Of a stretch of 64,000 nucleotides of DNA, positions 1-9,253 are shown piece by piece. The position numbers and the translations under genes are program-made. Origin of the DNA: Candidatus Halocynthiibacter alkanivorans (GTDB lineage Bacteria; Pseudomonadota; Alphaproteobacteria; Rhodobacterales; Rhodobacteraceae); assembly GCF_003333265.1 (NCBI RefSeq), contig NZ_QOLB01000032.1, positions 1 to 64,000 on the forward strand. The letters are read 5' to 3'. Under the pieces are notes generated by a model, which worked only from the letters and a program-made list of their open reading frames with translations, did no database searches and was not told the origin of the DNA. The first letter of the stretch is position 1, and each line of letters begins with the position of its first letter.

Positions 1-19
1 AGATGTGTATACGAGCCAG
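1..19. other. Probable Nextera adapter remnant at contig end
   Basis: These 19 bases match the Tn5/Nextera mosaic-end oligonucleotide at 17 of 19 positions; the differences are at bases 12 and 16. The match sits exactly at the edge of the window, as expected of untrimmed library adapter kept by an assembler. The in-frame ATG at base 3 is therefore probably not biological, and genomic sequence likely begins near base 20. The identification rests on my memory of the adapter sequence; the location at the very end makes coincidence unlikely. Confidence 0.8.
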
Positions 20-695
20 GCCCGCCGCCGCCCCGCCAGCCGCCGCACCAGCCGCGGCGGCCCCGGCGCCGGTCGCGCCTCCCACGCCTCCCGCGCCCCC
101 TGTGGCCAGCGGCGATCAATCCGCCGCCCGTGCCTTTCTCGCTGCGCTTGAAGTCGAAGATCTCAGCCTCACCGATGAGGATCTCACCCCGGCGATGACA
201 CGGGTCGGCTCTATGCTGCGGATGATGATCCAGGGGTTGCGCGAAATCCTGATGACCCGCACCTCGATCAAAAGCGAATTCCGCATCGACCAGACCCGCA
301 TCGGCGCCAGCCAGAACAACCCGCTGAAATTCTCCGTCAGCGTCGATCAGGCGGTGGAGGCAATGATCCGGCCGCGGCGCAAAGGTTATCTTGAAGCCGA
401 CGAGGCCACCCGCCAGGCGCTCGACGATATCAAAGCCCATGAAATCGCCATGGTCACCGGTATGGAAGCGGCGCTCAAAGGCGTGCTGAAACGCCTCGAC
501 CCCGCTGTTCTTGAAGATAAAATCGAGACAAGCGGCGGTCTTGGCTCTATCCTCAAAGGCAAGAAGGCGCGCTATTGGGACGTCTACGAAAAAATGTACG
601 CTGAGATAGCCGACCAGGCCGAGAACGATTTTCACGATCTCTTCAGCCGTGAATTCGCCAAAGCCTATCAAGAGCAGATGGACAAGCTGAAATGA
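20..695 (+). CDS. tagH: T6SS-associated FHA-domain protein TagH, C-terminal part
   Basis: This is the 3' end of a T6SS FHA protein (TagH/Fha family), a phosphothreonine-binding scaffold that links the PpkA kinase to T6SS assembly. The N-terminal FHA domain is missing because the contig begins inside the gene. What remains is an Ala/Pro-rich linker (about 40 residues) and the C-terminal TagH domain, recognisable from QNNPLKF, the ARYWDVYEKMYAEI segment and the terminal ENDFHDLFSREFAKAYQEQ. It is followed 45 bp later by tssK on the same strand. The apparent start codon at base 3 lies inside adapter-like sequence, so this is a truncated gene and not a short complete one. Confidence 0.85.
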
Positions 696-740
696 TGTGG
701 TTTCAGCCTGACCAGAATGACAAGTTTTTCGGAGGTGTTT

Positions 741-2081
741 GTGTCCTGGGATAGTAAAGTACTTTGGAGCGAAGGGCTGTTCCTGCAGCCGCATCACTTC
801 CAGCAATCGGACCGCTATACCGAAGCGCTGGTCGCAGGGCTGGCCCGGCGTCTTGGCTCGTATTGTTGGGGGCTCAGCGCCTTTGAAATCGATGATGAGG
901 TGCTGAAAGTCGGCCAGTTCGCGCTGAAATCCTGCTCCGGCCTGACGCCCGACGGCGCGGTGTTCCGGGTGCCGCAAACCGAAGACCATCCCAAAGCGCT
1001 GCAGGTGCCCGCCACCATCAAGGACTGCGTGGTCTATCTCTCGGTGCCGCAACGGCGTCAGGGCGCTACTGAAGTGGATCTCACCGGAGCGGAACAATCT
1101 GCCACCCGGTTCCGCGCCTCGGAGCTTGAGATTGCCGACACTGTCAGTGTGGATCGCAAACCGGTCACGCTCGGGGTGGGCAAACTGCGGCTGCAATTCG
1201 CGCTGGAAGTTGATGACATGGCCGACCGGCTGGCGATTCCGATTGCCCGCATCATTGAAGTGCGCCCGGACAGCGAAATCATTCTCGACAGCGGCTTTAT
1301 TCCCAGCTGTCTCGACATCCGCGCAGCAGCGACCCTGCACGGGTTCATGCGCGAAATGGAAGGGCTGCTGGCGCATCGCATGCAGGCGCTTTCGGGCCGG
1401 CTGTCTGAGGGCGGCGGCACCCAGGGTGTGGCCGATATCTCCGACTTCCTGCTGCTGATGGTGGTGAACCGGTCACTGCCTGTATTCCGCCATATGATCC
1501 AGATCGAAAACATCCACCCCGAGCGCGCCTTTGCCAGTTGCCTGGCGCTGGCGGGCGAGCTGGCGACCTTTATGGCGCCGGAAAAACATCCGCCGGAGTT
1601 CCCCGCCTACCGCCACGATGACCTGACGGCCACCTTTGCGCCGCTGATCCGCACCCTGCGCCAGTATCTCAGCTCGGTGCTGGAACAGACCGCAGTGGCA
1701 ATCCCGCTGGAAGAACGCAAATACGGCATCCGTGTCGGGGTCATTGCCGACCGCAAACTGCTGGGCAATGCAAGTTTCGTGCTGGCGGTCAAAGCCGACA
1801 TCAAAATCGAAGACCTGCGCCGGCATTTCTCCAGCCAGTCCAAAATCGGCCCGGTCGAGGAAATCCGCCAGCTGGTGAACTCGGCGCTGCCCGGCATCAC
1901 CCTGCGCCCACTACCGGTGGCGCCGCGCCAGATCCCGTATCACGCCGGAGTGGTGTACTTCGAACTGGATGCCGACAGTCCTTACTGGGGCAAAATGACC
2001 ACGTCGGGCGGCATTGCGGTGCATATCTCCGGCGATTTCCCGGGGCTGAATATGGAACTCTGGGCCATTCGCCAGGGCTGA
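741..2081 (+). CDS. tssK: T6SS baseplate subunit TssK
   Basis: TssK is the trimeric baseplate protein that connects the T6SS baseplate to the TssJLM membrane complex. The N-terminus reads MSWDSKVLWSEGLFLQPHHF, the family hallmark. I start at GTG 741 because GGAGGT lies at 731-736 and this start reproduces the usual TssK N-terminus; an in-frame ATG at 717 would add eight atypical residues and lacks a good ribosome site. The resulting protein is 446 residues, normal for the family. It lies between tagH and tssL, an order common in T6SS operons. Confidence 0.93.
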   Translation: MSWDSKVLWSEGLFLQPHHFQQSDRYTEALVAGLARRLGSYCWGLSAFEIDDEVLKVGQFALKSCSGLTPDGAVFRVPQTEDHPKALQVPATIKDCVVYLSVPQRRQGATEVDLTGAEQSATRFRASELEIADTVSVDRKPVTLGVGKLRLQFALEVDDMADRLAIPIARIIEVRPDSEIILDSGFIPSCLDIRAAATLHGFMREMEGLLAHRMQALSGRLSEGGGTQGVADISDFLLLMVVNRSLPVFRHMIQIENIHPERAFASCLALAGELATFMAPEKHPPEFPAYRHDDLTATFAPLIRTLRQYLSSVLEQTAVAIPLEERKYGIRVGVIADRKLLGNASFVLAVKADIKIEDLRRHFSSQSKIGPVEEIRQLVNSALPGITLRPLPVAPRQIPYHAGVVYFELDADSPYWGKMTTSGGIAVHISGDFPGLNMELWAIRQG

Positions 2082-2100
2082 AATCTGAAGGATCTGAACG

Positions 2101-3546
2101 ATGGCTGACAACGACCCGTTCGCAAACCCGGACGACAGCGAAAAAACGGTGATCAAACCCAACCCGGGCGGACGGCGCACCATGCAGCCGGCCCAGCCTG
2201 CCGCCGCGCCGCAGCCCGGCCCGGCAGATATCCCGGCGCCGGCCCAAGGCGGCGGGCAGGGCTTTGGCGTGCCTCCGGCCTCCTCTCAGCCCCAGGCCGC
2301 TGCGGCAGCGCCGCGAAGCAGCGGCGGCGCGGATGCCAATGTCGCGGCGCAGTCGATGACTGGGATGAACCAGCTCAACGCCTGCGGCTCAACCCTGTTT
2401 TCGCTGGTTTCCCGCATCCGCAACCGCGCTCAGCATATGGACCCCGACAAGCTGCGTCAGAGTGTGGTTGCCGAGGTGCGTGCCTTTGAAAACCGCGCGT
2501 TGCAGGCCGGCATTGACGCCCAACAAGTGAAAATCGCCCGCTACGCCATCTGTGCCACGCTGGATGACGTGGTGCTGAACACGCCCTGGGGCGGCCAGTC
2601 GGTCTGGGCGCAACAGTCGATGGTCGGCACTTTTCACCGTGAAACCGTCGGCGGCGACCGCTTCTTTGATCTGCTGGCGCGGCTGGAAGCTGACCCGGGC
2701 AACAACACCGACCTGCTGGAATTCCTGTTCATGTGCCTCTCCCTCGGGTTTGAGGGGCGCTTGCGGGTGGAGCAGGGCGGCGGCGACAAACATATGCAGA
2801 TCCGCACCGGGTTGGCGCGCATCATCCGCGGCCAGCGCGGCGCGGTAGAATGGGACGTCTCGCCCCACTGGCAGGGGCTGGACCGGCCACACAAAGCGCT
2901 CTCGGCCTGGCGCCCGGTCTGGATCGCTGTTTCGGTGACACTGCTGCTGCTTGCCGGCGGCTTTATGGCGCTGAGCTATGTGCTGGGCGGTTCTACCGAA
3001 CGGCTGCTGGGTCAGCTCTCGGTGCTGGACAGCGGCATCCCCGCGGCGCTTGAAAGGCGCGCACCACCGCCGCCGCCACCACTACCGGTGCTGCTGGTGG
3101 ACAGCCAGATCGAAACCGTCACCGGTTTTCTGGAACAGGAAATCACTGAAGGCATCGTCGAAGTATTTCAGGACGCCAATACCATCACCGTGCGCATCGC
3201 CGGCTCCGGCATGTTTGGCTCCGGCTCTGACCATCTGGAGGATGCGTTTGACGTGCCGCTGGCCCGGGTTGCGCGCGCTTTGAATGAACAGAGCGGCCCG
3301 GTGATTGTTGTCGGTCACTCTGACAATGTGCCGATCCGCTCCTCGCGTTTTCCCTCCAACCTGCACCTGTCGCTGGCGCGTGCCCAATCGGTGATGAAAA
3401 CCATCGCGGCTCAGATCGATGACCCTGGCCGGCTGACGGCGGAGGGCCGCGCCGAAAAAGATCCGATCGCGCCCAATAACACCCGCGCCGGCCGCGCCAA
3501 AAACCGCCGCATCGAAATTGTACTGATAAGGGCAGGTTCCCAATGA
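2101..3546 (+). CDS. tssL: T6SS membrane-complex protein TssL with C-terminal OmpA-like domain
   Basis: TssL (DotU/IcmH family) is an inner-membrane component of the T6SS trans-envelope complex. Residues 1-90 are Pro/Ala/Gln-rich and include KTVIKPNPGGRR, which resembles the leaders of T6SS TssL proteins. The cytoplasmic DotU domain follows, then one transmembrane helix near residues 274-295 and a proline-rich stretch. Residues about 390-478 form an OmpA/MotB-type peptidoglycan-binding domain (GHSDNVPI and AKNRRIEIVL are visible). This is an extended TssL that can anchor to peptidoglycan itself, as in several proteobacterial systems. The stop codon overlaps the tssM start in an ATGA, indicating translational coupling. 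Confidence 0.93.
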   Translation: MADNDPFANPDDSEKTVIKPNPGGRRTMQPAQPAAAPQPGPADIPAPAQGGGQGFGVPPASSQPQAAAAAPRSSGGADANVAAQSMTGMNQLNACGSTLFSLVSRIRNRAQHMDPDKLRQSVVAEVRAFENRALQAGIDAQQVKIARYAICATLDDVVLNTPWGGQSVWAQQSMVGTFHRETVGGDRFFDLLARLEADPGNNTDLLEFLFMCLSLGFEGRLRVEQGGGDKHMQIRTGLARIIRGQRGAVEWDVSPHWQGLDRPHKALSAWRPVWIAVSVTLLLLAGGFMALSYVLGGSTERLLGQLSVLDSGIPAALERRAPPPPPPLPVLLVDSQIETVTGFLEQEITEGIVEVFQDANTITVRIAGSGMFGSGSDHLEDAFDVPLARVARALNEQSGPVIVVGHSDNVPIRSSRFPSNLHLSLARAQSVMKTIAAQIDDPGRLTAEGRAEKDPIAPNNTRAGRAKNRRIEIVLIRAGSQ

Positions 3547-6500
3547 TCCAGCGTTTGCTCCGGGCTTTAAAATCCACCTATTTCTCGATCCTGTTCTTCA
3601 CCCTGGTGCTTTCGGTCTGCCTGTGGTTTTTTGGCAGCTGGATCGGCTCTGACACCTGGCGTCCCTTTGACAGCGTAAAGTCCCGCCTGATCACCATCGG
3701 CATCCTCTGGGGCATCGCATTTTCCCTGCTGATCCTGGTGTTCTGGCTGCGCCGGCGCCGCGAGCGCAAACTGACCGAGGAAATCGTTGAATCGGTCGAC
3801 ACCGATACCGAAGACGAGATCGTCAAAGCCGAGCTGGAAGATGTGCGCGACAAGCTGCGCCTTGCAATGAAACAACTGCGCAAATCCAAACTGGGGCGCA
3901 AACATCTGTATCAGCTGCCCTGGTATGTGATTATCGGCCCGCCTGGCGCCGGAAAAACCACGGCAATTGTGAATTCCGGCCTGCAGTTCCCGCTTTCCGA
4001 CGGGCTGGGTAAAGCCGCCATCGGCGGCGTCGGCGGCACCCGCAACTGTGACTGGTGGTTCACCAACAACGCGGTGCTGATCGACACCGCCGGGCGTTAT
4101 ACCACCCAGGAAAGCGACGCCGAAAGTGACAACGCCGGTTGGCTCGGTTTTCTCAGCCTGTTGAAAAAACACCGCAAACGCCAACCGGTGAACGGTGCGC
4201 TGATCGCCATCAGCCTCTCAGATCTCTCGCTTCAGGATGAACAGACCCGCAAAGGCCACGCCAATGCGGTGCGCCGCCGCCTGCATGAGCTGCGCGAAAA
4301 ACTTGGGGTGCGTTTTCCGGTCTATGTGCTGTTCACCAAGGCCGATCTGGTGGTGGGCTTTACCGAGTTCTTTGAAACCATGGGCAAAGAGGAACGCGAA
4401 CAGGTCTGGGGCTTCACCCTGCCGCTGGACAAACGCAAAGGTAAAAAAGCCGCTGCGGGTGCCGACATGTCACCGGTGCGCGCCTTTGATGACGAATTTT
4501 CGCTGCTACTGGGCCAGCTCAACGCCCAGTCGCTGGAGCGCATGCAGACCGAGACCGACCCCCAGCGCCGCAGCCTGATCGCGGGGTTCCCCAGTCAGCT
4601 GGCTTCGGTGCGCCCGGTGGCCAAAGATTTTCTCTCTGAAGTGTTCCAGGACAACCGCTTTGAAAAACGCCACATGCTGCGCGGGGTCTATTTCACCTCC
4701 GGCACCCAGGAAGGCACGCCGATTGACCGCCTCATGCTGGGCATGGCGCGCACCTTTGGCATTGGCCGCCAGGCCATCGGCACTGGCCGGGGCAGCGGGC
4801 GGTCCTATTTCCTCACCCGGCTGTTTGAAGGGGTGATCTTCCCCGAAGCCGGGCTGGTTTCGGCGGATGACAAGGTCGAGCGGCGTTACCGCTGGAGCAA
4901 ACGGCTTGCCATTGCCGCCACCCTGATTGTGGCGGTCACCACCGGCACGCTCTGGACCCGCAGCTATCTTGGCAATCAGGCGATGCTGGAAGATGTCGCG
5001 GGCCGGGTCAGCGCCTACCGCACCGCCGCCGCTGCCATCCCCGGCAGCCCGGTGGGGGACACCGATCTGCCCTCAGTGACTTCCGCGCTCAATACACTGC
5101 GCGACATGCCGGGCAATCCGGTGTTCGGCCAGCCCGAACCCGAACGCCGCCTGACCTGGGGGCTTTACCAGGGCGAAGTGGTCGGCACCCAGGGCGCGCA
5201 GACCTACCGCGCGGCGCTGAACGAGCATCTGCTGCCACGCATGCTGCTGCGGCTGGAAGAGCAGATGAGCGCCAATATGAACAGCCCGGACCTGCTTTAT
5301 GAGGCGCTGAAAATCTACCTGATGCTGGGCCTGCAAGGCCCGATGAATGCCGATCTGATCAAAGACTGGATGGCGATCGACTGGTCGCTGGCCTATTCCG
5401 GTGCCAGCCGCGCCCCGCTGCGTGAAGACCTCGCCAGCCACCTTGAGGCGCTGCTGTCCCAGCCGATGACCGAAATCGCGCTGAACGGGCCACTGGTGGA
5501 ACAGATCCAGGGGTTGCTCTCAGAAATGCCGCTGGCGCAACGGGTCTATAACGGCATCATCAACAGCCCTGTTGCCACCAGCCTGCCCAAATGGCGCATC
5601 ACCGATATCGGCGGCCCGGCGGTAACCCGCGTGCTGGTGCGCTCGTCTGGCAAACCGCTGAACGAGGGCATCGACGGCATCTTTACCTACGTGGGTTTCA
5701 ACGAGGTGTTTCTGTCAGAAGCGCTGGGTGTTGCCAAACGCATCCAAAGTGAAAGCTGGGTGCTGGGCCCGCGCGGCGAAGCGGCGCAGAGCGAAGAGGT
5801 GCTGCTGGCGATGAGCCGCGATGTGCTCGATCTGTATTACAACGACTATATCGCCAAATATGACGCCATCCTCGGCGACATCGACATCATCCCGATGGAA
5901 TCCCTCAGCCACGCGGTCGAGGTCACCAATGTGCTGTCTGGTCCGACCTCACCGATCTTTAACATCCTCACCTCAATCGCCGGGGAAACCCGGCTGACGG
6001 AAGACCGCTCGCTGCTGGACGCCACCGGCGTGACCGAGGGCCTGTCCGCAGTGTCGCGGCTGGAGATGCGCTCCAACCTCAATGTCCAGGGCCAGATTTT
6101 CCTCGAAGCCCTGAGCAATTCCTCCGCCTCCGGCTCTGGCCGCGAACCGCCCAAAGCACCCGGCGTTTATGTTGAAGAACGCTTTGCCTGGCTCAATGAT
6201 CTGGTGGCCCGTCCCGACGGTCAGGCCTCACAACTGGACGCGATGATGTCGACGCTGACCGAGGTCTATCAGGAGCTGAACAAACTCTCTTTCTCCGGCG
6301 GGCTGGGCAACAGCGATGGCAATGGCGGCGCTGCGATTCAGCGCTTTCAGGCCGCCGTCAGCCGGGTGCCAGGCCCGATGCAGCGCTGGGCCACCCAGAT
6401 CGCCAGCGGCAGCTCCGGTATCACCGCTGACGGCACCCGTGCTTCAATCAACGCGCGCTGGCAGTCCCAGGTGTTGCCGTTTTGCGAACAGGCGCTGGCC

Positions 6501-7142
6501 AACCGTTATCCGTTCAACCGCCGCGCTCAGGCCGATGTGGCGCTGCAGGACTTTCAGAAACTCTTTGCGCCCGGCGGGCTGATCGACGGGTTTATCAATG
6601 AAAACCTGTTGAAACATATCGATACACGCTCAAGACCCTGGACATGGAAAGCGGTGAACAATGTCGACCTTGGCATGTCCCCCGCCGTGCTGCGCCAGAT
6701 GCAATACAGTGTCGAAATCCGCGACGCGTTTTTTACCAGCGGTGCCACGCCCGCAATCAAGTTTCAGATCACGCCTGAGGCGCTCGACCCCAAGGCCCGC
6801 AAAGTGGTGCTGGAAATCGATGGCCAGCCAATTCAGTTCAGCCACAAAGACGGGCGCGCCACCCCCGCCGCCGTGACCTGGCCCGGTTCTGTCGGCATGG
6901 CGCGGGTCAGCTTTGAGCCCGACAAACGCAATATCGAAAGCGTGGTCTCCAAAGACGGGCCCTGGGCCTGGTTCCGCCTGCTGGACGGGGCGGAGGTGCG
7001 CAATACCAACGTCTCAGACCGCAAGCGGGTGATCTTTAACGTTGGTGGCCGCATCGCAATCTTTCAGCTGCAGTCGGGTTCGGTGCTGAACCCGTTCGCG
7101 CTGCCGGCGCTGACAAAATTCAGCTGTCCGAAGTCGTTTTGA
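3543..7142 (+). CDS. tssM: T6SS membrane-complex ATPase-like protein TssM
   Basis: TssM (IcmF family) spans the inner membrane and forms the core of the T6SS membrane complex with TssL and the lipoprotein TssJ. Two transmembrane helices lie near residues 13-33 and 44-66. A Walker A motif (GPPGAGKTT, about residues 133-141) and a Walker-B-like segment (VLIDTAGRY, about 178) follow. A third helix near 452-475 precedes the long periplasmic region. The C-terminus retains the DUF1215/IcmF-C type ending. At 1199 residues it is full length. It overlaps tssL by 4 bp and tagF by 1 bp. An intact Walker A suggests nucleotide binding is retained; not all TssM proteins keep it. Confidence 0.95.
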   Translation: MIQRLLRALKSTYFSILFFTLVLSVCLWFFGSWIGSDTWRPFDSVKSRLITIGILWGIAFSLLILVFWLRRRRERKLTEEIVESVDTDTEDEIVKAELEDVRDKLRLAMKQLRKSKLGRKHLYQLPWYVIIGPPGAGKTTAIVNSGLQFPLSDGLGKAAIGGVGGTRNCDWWFTNNAVLIDTAGRYTTQESDAESDNAGWLGFLSLLKKHRKRQPVNGALIAISLSDLSLQDEQTRKGHANAVRRRLHELREKLGVRFPVYVLFTKADLVVGFTEFFETMGKEEREQVWGFTLPLDKRKGKKAAAGADMSPVRAFDDEFSLLLGQLNAQSLERMQTETDPQRRSLIAGFPSQLASVRPVAKDFLSEVFQDNRFEKRHMLRGVYFTSGTQEGTPIDRLMLGMARTFGIGRQAIGTGRGSGRSYFLTRLFEGVIFPEAGLVSADDKVERRYRWSKRLAIAATLIVAVTTGTLWTRSYLGNQAMLEDVAGRVSAYRTAAAAIPGSPVGDTDLPSVTSALNTLRDMPGNPVFGQPEPERRLTWGLYQGEVVGTQGAQTYRAALNEHLLPRMLLRLEEQMSANMNSPDLLYEALKIYLMLGLQGPMNADLIKDWMAIDWSLAYSGASRAPLREDLASHLEALLSQPMTEIALNGPLVEQIQGLLSEMPLAQRVYNGIINSPVATSLPKWRITDIGGPAVTRVLVRSSGKPLNEGIDGIFTYVGFNEVFLSEALGVAKRIQSESWVLGPRGEAAQSEEVLLAMSRDVLDLYYNDYIAKYDAILGDIDIIPMESLSHAVEVTNVLSGPTSPIFNILTSIAGETRLTEDRSLLDATGVTEGLSAVSRLEMRSNLNVQGQIFLEALSNSSASGSGREPPKAPGVYVEERFAWLNDLVARPDGQASQLDAMMSTLTEVYQELNKLSFSGGLGNSDGNGGAAIQRFQAAVSRVPGPMQRWATQIASGSSGITADGTRASINARWQSQVLPFCEQALANRYPFNRRAQADVALQDFQKLFAPGGLIDGFINENLLKHIDTRSRPWTWKAVNNVDLGMSPAVLRQMQYSVEIRDAFFTSGATPAIKFQITPEALDPKARKVVLEIDGQPIQFSHKDGRATPAAVTWPGSVGMARVSFEPDKRNIESVVSKDGPWAWFRLLDGAEVRNTNVSDRKRVIFNVGGRIAIFQLQSGSVLNPFALPALTKFSCPKSF

Positions 7143-8182
7143 TGGCGGGGGAATTTGCAGCCTTTGGCAAGATGCCGGCGCTGGGCGATTTCTTCCGGCT
7201 CAACCCGCCGCCCGGTTTCGTCCCGGTTTGGGATGCCTGGCTGCAGGCCGGGCTGCTCACCGCCCGCGCCCAGCTCGGAGACCGCTGGGACGCCTGTTAC
7301 ATGTCGGCGCCGATCTGGCGCTTCAGCCTCGCCGCCGGTCTTGCCGGCCCTGCGCCGCTTCTGGGGGTGATGATGCCCTCAGTGGACCGGGTCGGACGGC
7401 AGTTTCCGCTCACCCTGGTGGTGCCCGTCCCAGCCGCGTCAGTGGTGCCGGACAGTGCGATGGAACGTGGGTCTGAGCGTGGGCCAGAGCGTGGGCCAGA
7501 GAGCGGGTCAGAGAACGTGCGCAGCAGCGGGCCCCCGCGCCTGACAGGGCGTGGATATGGCTGTCGGTCTGGCAGCGACGCCGGCAGCACCGGCAGCACT
7601 GGCAGCACCGGCAGCACCGGCAACAACAGTGCCGCAGTGTTCGCCTGCCATCTTGGCTCCGCCCCCCTGTTCGAAACGCTGGAACTGCTGGCGCTGGACA
7701 CGCTGGACGACGCCATGAGCCGGGAGCGCCTTGGTGACGCCCTGGCCAGCCTTGCCCGCCTGGATGGCAGCGGGGGCGCCGCCGGCACAGGTGCCGGCGG
7801 CGCCCGGCTCGACTGCGGCCAGGGGATACTTACGCTGCAAACCGGCTTCGCTGAGGCCGCGTTAATTGGGGCTTACGCCGCTGCGACTGGCCCAGATGCG
7901 GCTGATCGCGCTGCGGCTGACGCTACTGACCCTGCTGCGACACTCCAAAGAGACGCCGGCCCGGGCGGCGCCTTACCGGATGGGACGGGCGGCGGCGATC
8001 TGAGCCAGGCCCTGGCCGCTGCGCTGATTGCACCAGACTACCGCCGTCCATCGGTCTGGAGCATGCACAGCCAGGGTGAGCAGCGCCTGATCGCCTTTGA
8101 AGGGCTGCCCCCGGCAGCACAGCTTGCAGCCCTGTTTGATCTTCACGCGCCGCTCTGGCGCAACAGAGAGGCGGCCGAATGA
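7142..8182 (+). CDS. tagF: T6SS-associated protein TagF, with low-complexity insertion
   Basis: TagF is a cytoplasmic T6SS accessory protein; in systems with PpkA/PppA it acts as a post-translational repressor. The N-terminal TagF domain is clear: FGKMPALGDFFR, then GDRWDACYMSAPIWRFSLAAG and PSVDRVGRQFPLTL. I start at ATG 7142, which overlaps the tssM stop as TGATG; a TTG one codon upstream is possible. The domain is interrupted by a repeat-rich insert at about residues 105-160: 4-residue ERG(P/S) units encoded at 7462-7505, then GST units encoded at 7582-7624. At 346 residues it is longer than typical TagF. The stop overlaps pppA in an ATGA. Confidence 0.88.
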   Translation: MAGEFAAFGKMPALGDFFRLNPPPGFVPVWDAWLQAGLLTARAQLGDRWDACYMSAPIWRFSLAAGLAGPAPLLGVMMPSVDRVGRQFPLTLVVPVPAASVVPDSAMERGSERGPERGPESGSENVRSSGPPRLTGRGYGCRSGSDAGSTGSTGSTGSTGNNSAAVFACHLGSAPLFETLELLALDTLDDAMSRERLGDALASLARLDGSGGAAGTGAGGARLDCGQGILTLQTGFAEAALIGAYAAATGPDAADRAAADATDPAATLQRDAGPGGALPDGTGGGDLSQALAAALIAPDYRRPSVWSMHSQGEQRLIAFEGLPPAAQLAALFDLHAPLWRNREAAE

Positions 8183-8904
8183 CAGCCACCCATCACATCC
8201 GCTACAGCGCCACCACCCATGTCGGGTTGAAACGCCAGGTGAATGAAGATGCCATCCTGGCGCTGCCAGAGCTCGGCATCTGGCTGGTATCGGACGGTAT
8301 GGGAGGCCACGAGGCCGGCGATTACGCCAGTCGGCTGATTGCGGATGCGGTGGCGACGCTGCCCGAGGGCATGAGCCCGATACAGACCCGCCAGGCGGTG
8401 GATGATGCGCTTCAGACCAGCCACGGGCTGATCCGCGCTGAGGCCGGACGGCGCGACAAAGGCACCATCGGCGCCACTGTGGTGAGTTTCATGGTGGCAG
8501 AGGGGCATTTTTTGTGTTTCTGGGCCGGGGACAGCCGGCTCTACCGCTTTCGTCACGGTGAAAGCATCGAGATGCTGACCACCGATCACTCCGTCGTGGC
8601 CGCTTTTGTTGAAAGCGGTCAGATGAGCTGGGACGAGGCCGAACTGCATCCGCAATCCAACGCCATCACCCGTGCTGTCGGCGTCGGCGAGACTCTGGAG
8701 CTGGACATGATCCGCGGTGAGATCCTGCCCGGCGACCGGTTCCTGATCTGTTCAGACGGGCTGACCAAATATGCCACATTTGACATTCTGCAACGCGCGA
8801 TGAACCACACACCGATCGAAATTGTCGCCGACAAACTGTTGCAGATCGCGCTGGACGGTGGCGGCGGCGACAATATTTCGGTGATTGTGGTCGATGTGAT
8901 CTGA
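8179..8904 (+). CDS. pppA: T6SS PP2C-type serine/threonine phosphatase PppA
   Basis: PppA dephosphorylates the FHA scaffold and opposes PpkA in the T6SS threonine-phosphorylation pathway. PP2C metal-binding motifs are present in order: NEDAILAL (residues 22-29), SDGMGGHEAGD (38-48), GTIGATVVS, WAGDSRLYRFR, CSDGLTKY and the terminal GGGDNISVIVVDV. The 241-residue length is normal for bacterial PP2C enzymes. It is the last gene of the tagH-pppA run and overlaps tagF by 4 bp. The convergent ppkA begins at the far side of a GC-rich 349 bp gap. Confidence 0.93.
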   Translation: MTATHHIRYSATTHVGLKRQVNEDAILALPELGIWLVSDGMGGHEAGDYASRLIADAVATLPEGMSPIQTRQAVDDALQTSHGLIRAEAGRRDKGTIGATVVSFMVAEGHFLCFWAGDSRLYRFRHGESIEMLTTDHSVVAAFVESGQMSWDEAELHPQSNAITRAVGVGETLELDMIRGEILPGDRFLICSDGLTKYATFDILQRAMNHTPIEIVADKLLQIALDGGGGDNISVIVVDVI

Positions 8905-9253
8905 GCGCGGGCCCGGCGCCGGCGGGCCGTGCGCGGGGACAAAGCGCAGGGGCCGTGCTCTTGGCACGGTCGGGCGCGGGCGCTCTGGCGGGGGCGCAAC
9001 GGGGCGAGAGGCCAGCGGCAGAGCTGCGCGCAGGGGGCGGGCCACCGGACCGGCCGGGCGCGGGGCCGGGCGCAACCAATTCAGCGCCGTATCTGCGACG
9101 ACATCTGCGAATATGCCGGAGACGGCCCGGGACCTGGCCGGCCGGAGCGGTGACGGACCGGGGGCGGTATTTGTCTGCGGGCAATGGCGGTCTGCTCCGG
9201 TAACAGAAGGGGCCTGGACAGACCGCGGTCACAGCCGTCTGGTTGCACGGCCC
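8905..9253. other. GC-rich gene-free spacer between convergent pppA and ppkA
   Basis: This 349 bp stretch separates two convergent genes and is extremely GC-rich. Open frames within it are low-complexity Arg/Gly/Ala translations without a recognisable domain or ribosome site, so I call no gene. A 6 bp hairpin (CCGTGC/GCACGG) sits near 8952-8969, but no U-tract follows. I see no promoter. Confidence 0.6.
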
